Below, piece by piece: positions 1 through 13,463 of a stretch of DNA of 64,000 nucleotides (positions within the stretch are counted from its first letter, which is position 1; the number at the start of each line of letters is the position of its first letter). The DNA is taken from NCBI GenBank assembly GCA_004794785.1, contig SJOL01008913.1, positions 625,245-689,244 on the forward strand, read 5' to 3'. Under the pieces are notes generated by a model. It ran no database searches and was not told the origin of the DNA. It saw only the letters and a program-made list of their open reading frames with translations. The translations under genes and the position numbers were made by a program. The DNA is from Opisthorchis felineus. Its lineage: Eukaryota; Platyhelminthes; Trematoda; Opisthorchiida; Opisthorchiidae.

Positions 1-336
1 ATGTTCCCGTGTCTCAAAAGCGAGATAAAGATCGCTTGGTGCGGTCGACAAAACACCACGAGACTCTGTTGGACTGTCGCAGATCATCTGCGTCTCATTT
101 GGTGCACCCTTGAAATGCACCGGTAGACGTAGAATTGATTAGTATGCACCTCGAATGTCACACAAGTGTGATTTTTCCATATGAGGCTTTGCAGGAAAAT
201 CCTGCCTCACCATAGCCCATGTACAAATCCCGCTGATCAAAAAACTGTCTAGCCGATTTCAATATTGCGTGGCGCTACCTGATTGGAAGCCCTGACAGGC
301 GCGTCAGTCGATTGACACAACCAGGACAGTTACCTG

Positions 337-590
337 GTCGTCTTCCGAGGCGTCGGGCAAACCAATCACATCGCTCAGGCATGAACACATCTGCCTGTTC
401 AAGTGTGATAAATTAGGTGGGTCCAGCGTGCACTGGTGAAGTAATGGAAACACGTCCGCCTCGAATGTCAGATGTCCGGAGTTCAATCCCTGGCCAAGGC
501 TATTACGCACTGCTGATGACGAGAGCGAAACTCGCCAGGGTACGAGGAGACCTGTCCAAACGAGAGTGATGTGAACGTGAAGACCAATAG
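337..590 (+). repeat. tRNA-derived SINE, family A, copy 1
   Basis: A tRNA-like head lies at about 425-495. It has an A-box-like stretch near 434-447 (tggtgaagtaatgg) and a B-box-like gttcaatcc at 481-489, the layout of an internal Pol III promoter. The same sequence, from a leader at ~337 (cgaggcgtcgggcaaacc) to a tail at ~590 (caaacgagagtgatgtgaac), recurs at 48035-48319, which shows it is dispersed. Open frames on the opposite strand over this interval are incidental. No tRNA cloverleaf can be closed, so I call a SINE and not a tRNA gene. Confidence 0.7.
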
Positions 591-3500
591 ATCCATTTTC
601 GGAAAAGTTCGGTAACAATCGCCAAGGTATTGAACACAGTCCCAAAGAGGTAAATTAAACGAGAACGCATCAAACAGTGATTCCAAGTTGACCAGACACC
701 GAGCTATGTGGGGAGTGACGGACTGCACACAAGAAGTGGATATGGTGTAAACCGAAGTTAAACAAAAAAGACACTCTGATAGGACTTCCTGGTTGAACTT
801 AATACAACCTTGACGTGTAGAACATTTCTTGAGACTCCACTGCACTTGGCTAAATGTTCTGAGGACCCATGAGGAAGTAACCTTTCTTAAAAATGCCAGG
901 GAACATGACGGGGAAACAGTCAACCCGAGGTTAAAGATCACATGCAATAACGAAGTGAAGACCAAGTTTTTAGAGGAAAGATAAAGCTCTCGATCTGTTA
1001 GCGTGAAAATTAATGTATCGAAACTCTGGTGTGAAAGAATGGTGTGAAGGTCCCGAGCTGCTTCACATCATTAGGTGGTGGAAGGCGAACGACTATGAGC
1101 AACGGCAACCTGTTATCTCGGGTAGAAAATAAAATCCTGGTATTTTGAATGATTCATAAAAAGGAGATGTTAGCGGGACCACCTACGAAGTTTGTTCTAT
1201 GTCTAAGAGATTCCATACCAACCACAGTGTCATCAATGTACTCAGACCGATAGAAAGAATCATGACTGGGTTGAGCGTAGACTTTCATAGCAGAACAGGA
1301 GAGAGATGGAGCGAGACTGTGAAGCCGTTTGAGTTGGTACTGACTAGGACTTTTGGTTACCCACATAAGTGAAGTGGTTTCGATTAGCAAAACACTCATG
1401 TACAAGCTTCATCAGTCGTTGCTCTTTGCGTCCAACGATGAGCAGTTTTCACAAAAGACCAATAAACTGTCTTTCTGCCGGCTACTGAAGAAACCGAACA
1501 CAAAATGTATGCAGCGGTGTCCTGTGTGGCGCGCGACTGCTCTATATCGTTGCACTTTAGTCTCGATAGCATATTCCTTTCAACAGTTACAGAGGTATAG
1601 GCGTTCAGCCAGCTGGTTGATATTTATAGGTCTGTCTCCTAAGGACAGATGTAGTCTCTACCATCCTCCAGCAATTCCTTATTTTCCCGCTGGCTTTACA
1701 ACTATTTTAAGAACTGTCAAGAACGGAAGTTTTTTTAGTTCCAAGTAGCTGCTCATATGTACTGACGGTAGATTTTACTGGATGATGAAGAATAAAAATT
1801 GTTCGGTCGATACAATAGTCATCATTCAGAAAGAAAGGGAAGGGGGTTTATTCTCTCCTGTAGAGCGAGTGGCCTGTTTGAAGAGGTCTGATTTGTGGTG
1901 GGAAATGGTTTTTCTGTACGATATTGTCGCTGTTCTCACCGGACTGTCGTTGCTACGGCCAGCAACCCAGGATATTCGTGGAAGATGAACAGCGTGCGCT
2001 TCAGCTTGACCACAGAGTCTCCCCTCCCCCCTTAACTCTTATCGTCCCTTACTTCTGCGATCACCGCTGATCAGCACAACTCAGATTGTTCTTTGGAACA
2101 GTAAATCAAGTTGATCACAAAAGACTGCAAGCAAGTTCGAGTAGACAACCTCCATATGATCGGTATCAACAGACAGACAATCTTTAGTCATTTTGCGTGC
2201 TCTTTCGAAGCAGTGATAGAAAGTGTCTGCAACTTAGGTGGACCCAAACAAAGGTGATTCATGATTGAGAAGCTTCTGTACGAAGTGATAAGTGTTGTTC
2301 ATTTGTAAGATGTGAACAATTTTGGCATATTGGTTGGGTATACTTCTCATTTGTTCGCCTGACTTGTCAAAGATTACTTTTAAACTCAACCTGATCATGA
2401 TTTCTTGATATCCCCGAGCAAGCATCATCCAGAAAACAGTGTCATAAGGGTTGCCATACCGTTGGATTAATTCACCAACATGGGATTCGATCGTCTTCCG
2501 GCTACTGCTCACTTTTCAAATAGTGCTGACGAAAACCAGAAAAGCAGGAAATGTATGTGTGGAACAGTGTTGTGAACTCAGTAGAAGTTCTTAACCGACC
2601 AGTCTAAGGACGAATATCAAGATGCTGTGACGCTGACTCAGTGGGCCTGAACACGTGCGTTACAGCACAAAAAACAAACCAACTAAGGGGACGGAATATA
2701 TGCGTAGTAGAAACGACTAATGAACAGTCCAGCAGCGGCGCAAGCCAATTAGCCAGACGGATACTGCGCCACAACACTTGCATCACTGCCTAGTAATGTT
2801 TCCCCTACTGAATGCAACGCGGATCGATATAACATGATAGTAATTCACAGAACCTTTCAAACAACATCAAACTTGCCTTGAACCAGACGTTGATGTACTC
2901 GTAATCAACTGACTGCAGGTCCACTTTTTATTTGAGTAGTCATCGACCCTCCTGGATAACTTGTTCATTACCAAACTGCGGAGTTTTAACTGACAGAATG
3001 CTTTAGCAAACCGAGTAGCGGGTTCCTAGATCAGTGGGAAACTGCCAGAAACGGCTAATCAAGCGATCAATCGTCCGATTTCCCTACGCTCTCCTGACAA
3101 ACTCCAGTAAATACGAAAGGCCTCGTGCAGCTGAACACAGGAGGGTCTGGTCATTAGAGCCCATTTATCGATGTTTGATCTTGTCTCAAGTATGACCACT
3201 TCAGGAATGGTCGTTCTGAGGTCTACAAAACCTAATTGTACAGTAGGTGTGTCCTCACGTGCTCCTTCCTGACATGCTTTGTTCTCACATGCTCGCTCTC
3301 GCACACACGCACACATGCTCTGACATGCTGGCTCACATGATTTGTTTGCATTAGTGACGTGAGTTTGCGCTTTCATCGACTCAGTCGTAAGGAGAGCTAG
3401 CATGGCTCAGCTCCCATTAGGGGCCGCTAGGTTCTCTTTGCAAACTGCGTGCGTCCTTTATCTTCGTCATGGCATCCTAATTAATCCCTCAACCACATGA

Positions 3501-5940
3501 TGCCATCGCACTTGACGTTTCGACCTCAGATGCGGAAGCCGTCATTCTGTGAGATTTTTGTAGTTTTCAAGCATAGAAGAACCGAATTCACTGCAAACTA
3601 AATCTCACGATTTAGAAAACAGCCTGAAATCCCTTCGAAAAAAAACACGATAAGAGGGGAGTGTACTGATAATAATGAAAACGATTAACGTTGGGTAGCC
3701 ATCCATTCGGTTATTTTCAACCAAGTTTGGGTCATCGCTGTGACAGTCATTGAAGCTGATCTGTTCATTACTTCTTTCCCCACTCTGCTGCAACCAACTC
3801 TCTAGTAAGAAACTTCTTCTAGTTTTTGGAAGCTTTAATAAAGCTATTTTAAAAAAAAACGCAGTTGTAATAGGCCTGCTGCTGCAACTGAACAAGCCTA
3901 GTTCCATCAGTCTTGCGGTTTGGTAGCTGGTCAAAATGTGGGTCCAGACACTTGCGTCAGCCATCCGTGTATAAATCGGTCATATGGCTGCTTATATCGA
4001 TAAGCTACACTCGCTCTATTCGAAGTGGCATGGTTCTGGAAGAACGTGGATGTACCTCCATAGAAATGCTTCTTTAAAAAAACACAGCATCTTTAGCGCT
4101 TTTTGCCTCCTAGACGAGGACAGAGAGGTCTGGTTGGATACTTCAAAGCCTCTTGTGTGCATTGATTGACTTCTGACAGGAGTCATTAAACAATTAGCTT
4201 CCAGAAAAGCAGACAAGTCAGGTTGTCCTTATGAATCTTGCGTTCCTCTGAGAACTCCTGATTTTATTCTTCCTACAACAGCATCTCCCTCTCCTCAGCA
4301 GTCATTTGCCGTTTATTTTTGAAGAGCATGATCGGAAACACAAATAACTGAATGCGAGCGATAAATGTGGAAGGCTGTACAGTAGAACATTAGAGAAAAG
4401 AGCGAAGTATTCCATTCGAAAGCGAGTCATCAACCGTTTCCACTCAGGTGAAGTGATCTTCAACGTACGTAAGAAAGTTTGGTGTGAAGACACACATGTA
4501 AAGACCAGTAACTGAAAGAAGTACAGACAATGCTCAATGCTCTTCAAGCCGCAGTAAGCGCTAGCGCAGTCAAGGCTTGCACATCAGGCAAAAAGTGCCC
4601 CTCATACAGGGTCAGGTGTGTAAGTATATGGCTAGAATGAACTCTCAACGCCATGTTCCACGCATAAAAGTATCGCAAGTACGTAGAGAGCTCAACATGG
4701 CGAGCAGACACAAGTCACTGACTGTGAACTTAGGGAGCCTCAGTCCAACAACGGTCTTGGCGGATTGAGGGAAGCAGATTCCTCGATATGAAATAATCAT
4801 TGGTGAGCTGAAAAATCAAAATCATAATCGATTGCATATAGGGCTGAGATGATAGCGAGGGCACAATCATCAGCACCATACTTCTGCTTTTTCTCGTTCC
4901 TCACGATCATCTCGCGCCCATCCGAGACTATGCTTATCACAGTTGCTCAGCACTCCCGAACAGCAATTAAGTCGGGCTTGATGAAAGACATCGACATCAA
5001 GTCAGTGCTCTCAGCACCTCGGATAGGGTATATCCCAGATGATGGAGGCGCTTTCTGAGTTCCCTTGCAATTCAAAAAATAGAAAATTTTTGACGCCGCA
5101 GGGGCAGGAGTTGACGGAAATGATCCATAGTTTTTCATATTATTGGTCTGATCTCGTCAGATGCGTTTTTGTTGGTACCAATGTAACTGAGAAGATACGC
5201 AAAATGTCATCAGTGTTTCCGAGGAACTGTGATGAGCCTATTCCGACCACAAATTCTGAAACGTCACTTTGAAAAGTACATCTCAAAGGGTGGTGTGACG
5301 ACTGCCACTTTGTGTAATTAGAACTGTACTTTGTGTTGGTGTGGACTGCCATCTACATACTACAGATCGACAAGATTCCCACTGTAATTCGAACACCGAG
5401 AGTGAGATGACCCCACAGTCCGCACCTCAACAATATTGACGTGGACATCGAAGGAGAGAGCGTAAGTTTTTGTCCGGCAATACTTATGCAGGGATTTCTT
5501 CAGAGTTTGCCGTATATTCTCCCATGTTTAGAAGACTCTGAGTCCAAGGTATGCACCATTTTCACATACTTTTGAAATGTTCTTTCATCACAAAGTATAG
5601 TTGCACAAATCAACCTATTAGCAAATTGGAACTCTCCTTTGAAGTTGATGTACGGTGTCCGCGTGGCCATTAAGCCTATTCTGTTGTTTGGAGTTTTACC
5701 GGTCGATTATACTACGCATGTATTCCCCTCCCTCCCCGAAAATGTCTCGTATGCCACATTGTTTGTTCTACTGTATTGCACGTGATTAGAAGTTAGTCGG
5801 ATATTGAGCGAGCCTTGCCGAATCCGGGCCTTCTTCCTCAGACTTACTGGATAACACATCTGTGCATTCCACAACAGAGGTCAAGGAACGATAGGGCTGT
5901 GGGTCACTATCTGGGGGCGAGCCACTGTAAAGGACCGAAC
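591..5940. other. No gene recognised
   Basis: About 5.3 kb of unique-looking sequence. Short ORFs occur on both strands, the longest being 131 aa at 1353-1748 (+) and 119 aa at 3605-3964 (-). None carries a domain I recognise. The 92-aa minus frame at 2234-2512 looks protein-like in composition but could not be assigned. Confidence 0.5.
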
Positions 5941-5949
5941 ATGACACCG

Positions 5950-6200
5950 TTTGGATGGAGCCATACGCAGACATGAACTGATTGGCCAGAATATACTCCA
6001 ATCAATATCGAGTGTTTTTCGCTCGGCGCTTCTGGCTATATCACGAAGTCTAGCGTGACCTTGTGGAAGATCCCGTGATAACCGTATAACCACAGTTGTC
6101 ATTACTTTTCCCTTGTCTCCATAACAGACTGCCTCAAGCTATCGTGTCTTTTGATATACCATAGTGGGTGGAACAGCAAGCCAAGGACCGACAAAGCTGC
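5950..6200 (-). repeat. Dispersed repeat family D, copy 1
   Basis: Read on the minus strand, this segment matches 56670-56940 (+). Shared blocks include cccactatggtatatcaaaa, a gaggcag block, cacaaggtc-cgctag, and a closing pair of opposed CCAAT boxes (gattgg ... ccaatcag). The copies are diverged by substitutions and small indels. No protein domain is visible. The family type is unknown: it could be a non-autonomous element or part of a longer one. Confidence 0.6.
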
Positions 6201-6989
6201 ACTTCCGTACGCAACAATCATCATTACATATGTCACCGTTGCATAACCCGAGTAGTGTAAAAGTTTGCTTGATGCAGCCATCCAGTAGAAGTCTCGCTCA
6301 GTACTCATGGACCAAGTTTTCTTTCACTACCTTAAGACGACGAACGACTGACTGTGGAAATTCGTCACAGAGTTAAACCAAGAACAGTATTTGTCATGGC
6401 CTTCGATAATACAACTTCATGACTGATACGTTTTTCCTTATGATCCTCTCAGCCCCGGGTAACACTACTTATAGAGGATGCATCTGCGGATTATACGCTA
6501 ACACAAGCACAACTAACAGATCCTGTATTATGCGTGCAGCTGAAAGGCGTCCTCGTTTCTCCCACTGGCACAAACTACCCTTAACCGAAAGTAATCTTAA
6601 GCAGACAGGTGGAACAGGTTAGTCAGAGCCATCCCATACTTTTGGCATCTAACCAGCTGATCGCATGCGGCTTCTAACTCGGGCCGATGTTGCTGTACAC
6701 ATGGGAAAACTCGAGAGTGACACGCGTAATAGACCAAATTGACAACGTGCAGTGTTGCTAATCCGATCACTGATTAGGACGTTTCCATTGTCCACAATAA
6801 TCACTTACAACTGTTTGCTTCTTTCTCGACGCTGAAGGGTTTAGCAATAGGCATCCGAGATTATGTTGTCAAATGATGTGCTGCTATTGGCGAAACAATC
6901 AAGTTGGTGTTAACGGAAGACCCAGCTGAATCCTCCCTTTCCTTCAACTGAATCTGCCGCCTCAGTTATTAGTTGGTTCGATTTTCGAG

Positions 6990-7240
6990 ATATCCATTAA
7001 CCGAAACACCAGGAGGTTTCAATACAGCACATTCAGTTGAAGGATACCGTAAACAAAAGGTTCTGTTGAGTCTCCCGTTAATTTGCAACTGAACGTAGTT
7101 CGCCAGTTGCCTAAAATTTGGTGTTCAAATAGAACATTTGGTTGTTGGAAACTCGAAGACTATGCCTATCTAATGAGTTGCAAGACGTCCGAAACCCGTA
7201 ATGGACTGTTGAAAAGCTCTCACCAACCTTACGAGCAGTG
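6990..7240 (-). repeat. Dispersed repeat family R1, diverged copy
   Basis: In reverse orientation this segment follows the R1 order seen best at 55680-56000: cattcagttga, gagtctcccgtta, the 'ttcaaatagaacatttgg' block, 'gactatgcctatctaatgag', and a terminal ctgttgaaaagctctcacc equivalent. It is heavily diverged but collinear. The 64-aa frame over it is not a gene. Confidence 0.6.
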
Positions 7241-8360
7241 TGCCCCACCAATATGTGCTGCTATTTTCAAAGTATGACTGCTAGAAATAGATGACGGTAT
7301 GGCCTTAGAAAGGTCTTACATTTTTCCAGGGGGCCGATTTCACGTGAAAGGACCATACGCTGTCAAACAATGTTTTATAACTGGTAGGTAGGAATTTTTT
7401 CTCGTATCAGAGCACTGGAGCTTGCCATAATCCCCACGGCGGTCCCACCCTTTATTCTAGACCATCGTGCCAGCAAAATTATGGTGTCGACTCATTGTGC
7501 CACTTAGACACACTTTCCCAGTAGAAGTCACAGAGGAGGAAAATACTGGAGCAAAATGCAGTCATCTGTATTGTCCAGTCTGGAAGCCGCATTTATTGGA
7601 GCCCTAGACTAGCTCCGTCGTTCAGCCGATCGGTTTTTACACTTCTGGTAAAATGTGGGGCGTTATCTTTCCCAGGCATTCTTATCTCAAAATCTCGTTC
7701 AGGTTCACTCTTCTAACAGATTCTGCCTTTCTATTGGCCTACACACCACCTCGAAATTTTCTGGTAAATAAAATTTTGAACATCGATTTCATCTTATCGC
7801 TGAATGTCAACATCTCGTCCCACAGTTCTTGGTTGCTATCCATTTGACAATGGTTGGTTCTGCTACAAAGTGATCACACTGTAAGGTGCTGAGCCGGACA
7901 CTTCAGCAGTTTATAGATACAGCTGGCTGGGAGACTGAGTGGGGCTTTTGGGTTTGACAGTAGATTTGCCGCATTGTCATCAGGCAGAAAATTATCTTTC
8001 ATCTGCTATTCTCATGGTGTCTACGACCTTCAAGTACAAGTGGAGAAGACCTGCGTGTAAAAAGCCCACCCTTCTTGGAGAGAGTTTGTTTCGCTGCTTG
8101 TCGGAGAGATTTTTGCCTGACTCAGGAGATCAGACTGAGATTGTCTTTTCCTGTGGTTGTTCCCAGGTCAAGTTATCAAACGATCTGAGATGTCAGTCAT
8201 TTGCATAGACACCCACGCATGTGCTGACACGCACCTTTGGTCTACAACGCAGCGAATCACCGCCTATTGATCGCATTTTTGTTATCGGCGTAGGCGAGTA
8301 AACGTCCTTTGTTTATGCATGTTCACACAAGCCAGCTGGCCTGTGTCCCCATTTAGTAGT
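7241..8360. other. No gene recognised
   Basis: Two short + frames (64 aa at 7653, 89 aa at 7939) have no recognisable domain. I saw no repeat match to other parts of the window. Confidence 0.4.
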
Positions 8361-8369
8361 GTCATGCCG

Positions 8370-8403
8370 TCGATGATGATGATGATGATGATGGTGATGA
8401 TGA

Positions 8404-8463
<60 letters not shown>
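8370..8463 (+). repeat. (ATG)n trinucleotide microsatellite
   Basis: About 30 ATG/TGA/GAT units run from 8370 to 8463. They are interrupted by one GTG and one short TTTTG variant near 8391-8410. In one frame this reads as a poly-methionine tract inside a 77-aa ORF, which is an artefact of the repeat and not a protein. Confidence 0.95.
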
Positions 8464-8464
<1 letters not shown>

Positions 8465-8994
8465 AACAGTCTACGATGAGGGTTCACATCCTGGAATGAA
8501 CGCCCTCCTTATGCTGTTACTCAATCAAAACACTGCCTCATCTGCGCTTTAAGGAATCGAAATCCTGTTGACTGAGTCATGCGAACGTCGGTGACATGAT
8601 TGTGTTACAGAAGTTGAACACGGAATGTACATCCCATCAGCTGAATTAATCAGCCAACTGTATACATATGCTATGTGAGTAAAATCAGTTGCTTTGACTG
8701 CACGCAGTCGGTTGAGGAATTTTCTTTCCCCCAGTGAAGCGAACCCATGTGGTCACACACAGGTCTCACCTGGCCTGAGAGCCGAACGCGTTACGGTCGC
8801 CGAATGAGAACTCCATAGGCTACCGACTGAAGCAACACGGTGAAACTTCAGTGTACAACAATATCCCCGAAAACAACTTATCAATATGCAATAACTTCTC
8901 TGAAGTAGACGATTTTAGTAAACCGAAGGAACGTCTAGTATGAGACATTCCTCGACAAGCGGAAAGGTCCCAAAAACAATGGGAAAATGCTTTG

Positions 8995-9090
8995 GTTTTA
9001 ATGGAAGAGTCAACTGAATCCTTGCTGAGTCTTTCGTTCATGATTTTCTCCAACTAAATGTGCTGCACAGAGACTGCCTCAGTGGTATCA
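8995..9090 (+). repeat. Family R1, 3'-part fragment
   Basis: The blocks gaagagtcaactgaatcc, tttcgttcatgattttctcc and gtgctgcacagagactgcc match the second half of the full R1 copy at 55850-55920 in the same order and orientation. Confidence 0.55.
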
Positions 9091-9799
9091 GAGGGTATGA
9101 GAGGTGCATATTGAATTCGTTTAGAACAAATGTAGAGGGCTTTGAAGACGTTTTTTAGAGGGAACGAGCTCATCAAAGAGATAGTATAATGTTTTCTATG
9201 ACAGAAGCATGACATCTAACAGTTTTCGTGATTCTTTCAGATTAATGAAGCACCGAACTAGGTTAAGGTACTCATTGGCTAACTTCTAGTGTTGTCGAGC
9301 CGAGTTTCAACGGATACCCTGAAGGAAAGCTATTTTTATCTTGCTAAGAATTTACGGTGGCGTTTTTCAAACATGAACACCGATGAAGCTGAATAATGAT
9401 GGAAGAATGGAACAAATGAATTTGGATGTCAAAATGAGTTTCACTAATGTTTGCGGTATCTAGGATCGAATCCCATTCGGATGGAGTTTTCTGACAACTT
9501 TGGATGGTTCCTGTGTATTGTTTCGAAAGAAGACTCACTATGCAACCTGTCGCCTCAGCATTCGCAGCAAATTGAGGGTTTTGGGTTGAAACATGGTCCC
9601 TATGGGTTGATCAAGAGGTTAGATGTGTAGCAGTCTTCTTCAGGAGCCAAAGTAACTTGGGGATGCTTTGTTACAGTACTTGCTCAAAGAGACTTTTGGT
9701 TGCCGGAGGGTCGCGACAAATAAATTTTTACAATTCGGGCTACAGAATGATTGTGATTGAGTATTCTAACTTTACCTAAGTTTACTGGACAAGAATGAA

Positions 9800-10440
9800 T
9801 CAGTTCCAAGAATGTCCTGAATCGCTACTGCCCATGAAGGATGACAGCCATCAAGGCCTGTGGACAGCGTCACCCACTTGCTTGTTATTCTCAGATACCA
9901 TTCTGTCACCCCTTTGGGTACCGGTAGTAATACTGATGTACCCCAATCCACAGAGAACACTCCGCAGTACCCTAGCCGAACAGAAGAGTTTGTGGCGAGG
10001 ACCAAGAAATAACAGCAAACAGGCTATGTAGATTTTCGCTGGGATAACTTCTGCACCTAAGGACTTTTGTTCTTCAGTAGTCTGATTATTTTGGCTGGTT
10101 CACCTGGCTGAAGCCATGGCTATTGGTCTTCAGCGTTGAGGTTTTGGTATCTGTGGTCGGTGGCTGATGGTTGAAGTGACGAGCAAGTAGTGAGTTGAAG
10201 TGTTCAGTTCATCTGTTCAACTTTTTCTCACAGTTCAGAATAAGTTGATCGTGAGCACCTTGGAGATTAATTTATTGACTTCGGTGACGGAGAGAAGGGC
10301 GATGGATCAACCTTAAAGGTTGCGTCACCGACAGTTGCAGCTGTCTCCAGACCAAAGGCCATTTCTGATCAGTAATTCATACGATCTTTCCGAGTTCAGC
10401 TGGTTGTCTGATGAGTGGCTGCATTCTCATTGATTGCAGT
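9800..10440 (-). pseudogene. RTE-like LINE reverse transcriptase, 5' RT relic
   Basis: Minus-strand translations over ~10440-9830 spell out, in two or more frames, the region N-terminal to the RT core of RTE-type non-LTR retrotransposons. From upstream to downstream I read TEHFNSLLARHFNHQPP, then IIRLLKNKSP followed by VIPAKIYIACLLLFLG, and after a frameshift VDWGTSVLLPVPKG. In intact elements this corresponds to the 'W.EHF..LL..' linker, the 'I..LK..KSPG.DGIPAEIYKA' block and the 'P.DW....L.P..KKGD' block. Stops and at least one frameshift make it a dead fragment. The catalytic RT motifs that should follow were not found downstream. Confidence 0.7.
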
Positions 10441-11400
10441 AAAGGCTCACACATGCGTCTTCTCGAAGGCCGATGGGATAAATATCTCCAAGTGACCGCA
10501 AACTGAAGCCAAGTTCACACTCAGTTCACACATTCAACCAAGTGGTATCCTGACGGCGAGACGGCCTCACACATCAGCCTAATCGATGCCATCATAGACG
10601 GACTTCGTTTACTTCCAGACTGGAACCTAACGAGTCAAAGGCACTGGGTGGGGAATGCACGAGGAATGCTGCGAGGTCACATTCAGTTCATACGCACACA
10701 CAACTCAAGTGCACGCTGCCAGTTTAGCACTCCCGAAATCGACAGTTAATGAGAACAATGGAAGGGCTTCAGCTTCTACCCACCCGGCCACTCAGTTAAT
10801 CACTAGACCAAAATACAACCTAGTATTTATTCCACAGAACTTCGTTAGACAGACAACATCTTCAGTCAAACCTGACGGTTTCGTTTAGCGAGATTCTCTC
10901 CAAAGATAATCTTGAACGGGCTAATGCATTATCAGAAGCACGCTTCCAGTTCGGTCTGCCAGTTGCGCTTGGACACTATGGTGCAATTTTGCGTGAATCA
11001 GGCCGAAGCTCATTTTGGAGGTGCATGCTCCCTACAGGGCCTTCCCGTCGAGTTCTGTTTCAATTTCACTAGTTTGATGACTCGCTAAAATCATTAGCTT
11101 CAGAGAAATTATTTATACTGCGGGAGGACTTGCTTGGCTGGTATCTAGTGACACTCTTTCAGCAGGAGTGGAACGTTTCAGGCAAAAATGTCCAGTATTT
11201 GCGGGCATCGTCCTTCGAAAAATTTCTCTTGTGGACAAACCACATTCCTTTTGAATTTTGTAAATGGAAGGAAATATCATCATAAGTCTGGAGATGTGGA
11301 CTCTGTAAAATGGGGTCACGGGCACAAATCGGACACAAAAGAATGCGAAGGTCCAAGATATAGGAGAATTTTTACCCACGCATAGAGATCAGGAGCAGAC
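10441..11400. other. No gene recognised
   Basis: Only short overlapping ORFs on both strands (77 aa at 10655, 88 aa at 11113). No motif or repeat match was recognised. Confidence 0.4.
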
Positions 11401-11404
11401 AGAG

Positions 11405-11545
11405 ATTCAACACCACTCATAGGCCCCCTACCGGTTTCGCCCTTCTTGGGGCTAGTTTTGAAAGTTCCACCGAACTTATTTCTCAATTGAAGACTATCAC
11501 AAACGAGAGATTCAACTGGATTTCAGCTGAGTAGGTCATCAACAC
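11405..11545. repeat. Family R1, inverted-junction copy
   Basis: The left part (11405-11450, +) has caccactcatagg and cggtttcgcccttcttggggct. The right part (~11487-11545) has ttgaagactatcacaaacga and gagattcaactgg in the opposite orientation. The same join of a forward left half to a reversed right half appears at 27575-27720. Confidence 0.6.
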
Positions 11546-13463
11546 CAAAACAAAGACCCACTTCCACAGGTCCCATCAAGTCGCCCTTAGACACAGGGTT
11601 GACTTCGATCAGTCTACTGCATTGACCCCACCGAACCACAGAATAGATGGGTTTCATTAAGAAAGCAGGATATTAAACCACCAGGTGAGATCAGCTGAAT
11701 GGCACGCGGTGAGGTGTCCGGTTATACAGGCAATGGTGGCTCTCGCCCGCAAGCTGGTCTGGTATTCCGAAAAAGCTAGCCTCACACCTAGGTGTTCTCG
11801 CATTCAAACGGCGAATTGTCCGGCAGTTATGTGTGAGTTGCCGGGCACAGTGTGATTTAACCCAATTAGGTTGGTCGCTTTTGACCAAACCTGAGTCAGA
11901 TGAATACGCAAAAGTCTGCCGCATTGTATGTCCGCTGTGGTGCGAAGGACGAGTGCTAGGTTAGCATCGTCAGTGTGCTATCCCCTTCGAAAAAGAGCTC
12001 TATGTAAGTCGGTGACCTGGATACACCGTCGTCACTGCTAGGTTCAACTTATTGTTTAGAGTGTGTCTTCATGGAATGTCGGTAGTTCTATTATATGTTG
12101 ACGCATGCCTGTGTTGACGTAAAACTTGCTCGTACAAAACTTTTTTTTACAACGTACCTTTTGTACTTCAGCAGGGTGAACATACAACAGCCTTCATGTT
12201 AATCTGACCATGTAGATTTTCTCTAAGCATTGCATATAACAGAACCACAAACCCTGCGTCTAATGAAGATATCCAAATATGGAGTTCAGCTCTTGACTTC
12301 CTCTTAATGTATTCTAAAAAAATAAGTGAATACTGAGAGATTCTGGTCTACAACTTAGGCTATCATCAAAGTATAGTTCGCACAACACTGATGCTGGGCC
12401 CATTTCGAAATTCAACCCGTCAACTCCCTTCCCAGATTCACCATGCGAAAGCTGGACGGAACTGGACTCAATGTATTGCCCGTCGCGAAACCATCGAGTT
12501 GTTGATAGAGCGAATTTAGAGGCTTAAATCTAACATGTGCAATGCAATGCGGTGAGGAACCTAAACCAACTTAACCGGGGTACTCACAAAATCGACACTG
12601 CCAAACCGACACAAGCCATCGGGTCGCTCCGACTTTGACATTTACCATACCGTTTCTTTCTGAGGCTCACTGATGTTTTTGCTACGTGCTTAAAAACAAA
12701 CTGGTGCAACTTTGGACTTTGTGAGACAACAGGCTGAGTCGACAGACGTTCGTTCTGTATTCATGTGAGTAGTTCTCCTTTGCAAGTAGTATAGACTCGC
12801 TTTTCGGTTAGTGGATACTGACGATACAACACGAAATGTACGCATCTGCCCGTCTACATGTTTTCCCTCCACAATGTTTATTATATCTATCTCGGGAGAG
12901 ATCACATTCAAGAAGGGTGGAAAATAGCCGCTTGTCACCTACTCGTGTTTTATTCCTGCTCCGCAAAGGGATATGTTCTGTCTTCGTTGGGGAGAATTTA
13001 TGTAAATATTTGTATGGTGTACTGATCGTGTCGTGAACGGAAGATGAAACAACAATCAATGCAGAATTAGGTTTCACTGAAGACGCAAAATTTAAGCGAT
13101 GAAACACCTTCATCGACGAGCTATTTGAGTATGTTCGAAAGCGTTTATTTTCGTGAGGGGCGGTGACTCACTTCACCGTTTCAAAAGTGAAGATTGGTAA
13201 ACCAAATTAGTTACTAAGGGTTCTCGTCAAGCACTGAATTACTTTGGTGTCACCTGATAACTGAGTTTCTTAGACGTATCAAGCCAGATGACTAACCAGA
13301 AAGACTTTCAAACAAACGATGGATGAGATTTTATCGCCAATACCACTGTTGCCAAAGTAGAGCTTTCTAACAAAACAACCACTCATCACTACTCGTCGAA
13401 TTTGATTACAGATATTACGTAACAGAACTGTCGCACTTTGTGGATGGGACTTGGAGATGCGGT
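11546..13463. other. No gene recognised up to the gap
   Basis: About 1.9 kb without a recognisable domain. ORFs are at most 101 aa (12808-13113, -) and overlap on both strands. The only notable point is that it ends at an assembly gap. Confidence 0.4.

Noticed and set aside
483..965. 160-aa minus-strand ORF
   Set aside because: Its 3' part is antisense to SINE A and a similar peptide appears from the second SINE copy at 48.1-48.3 kb; no domain.
8319..8552. Poly-methionine ORF
   Set aside because: Product of the ATG microsatellite.
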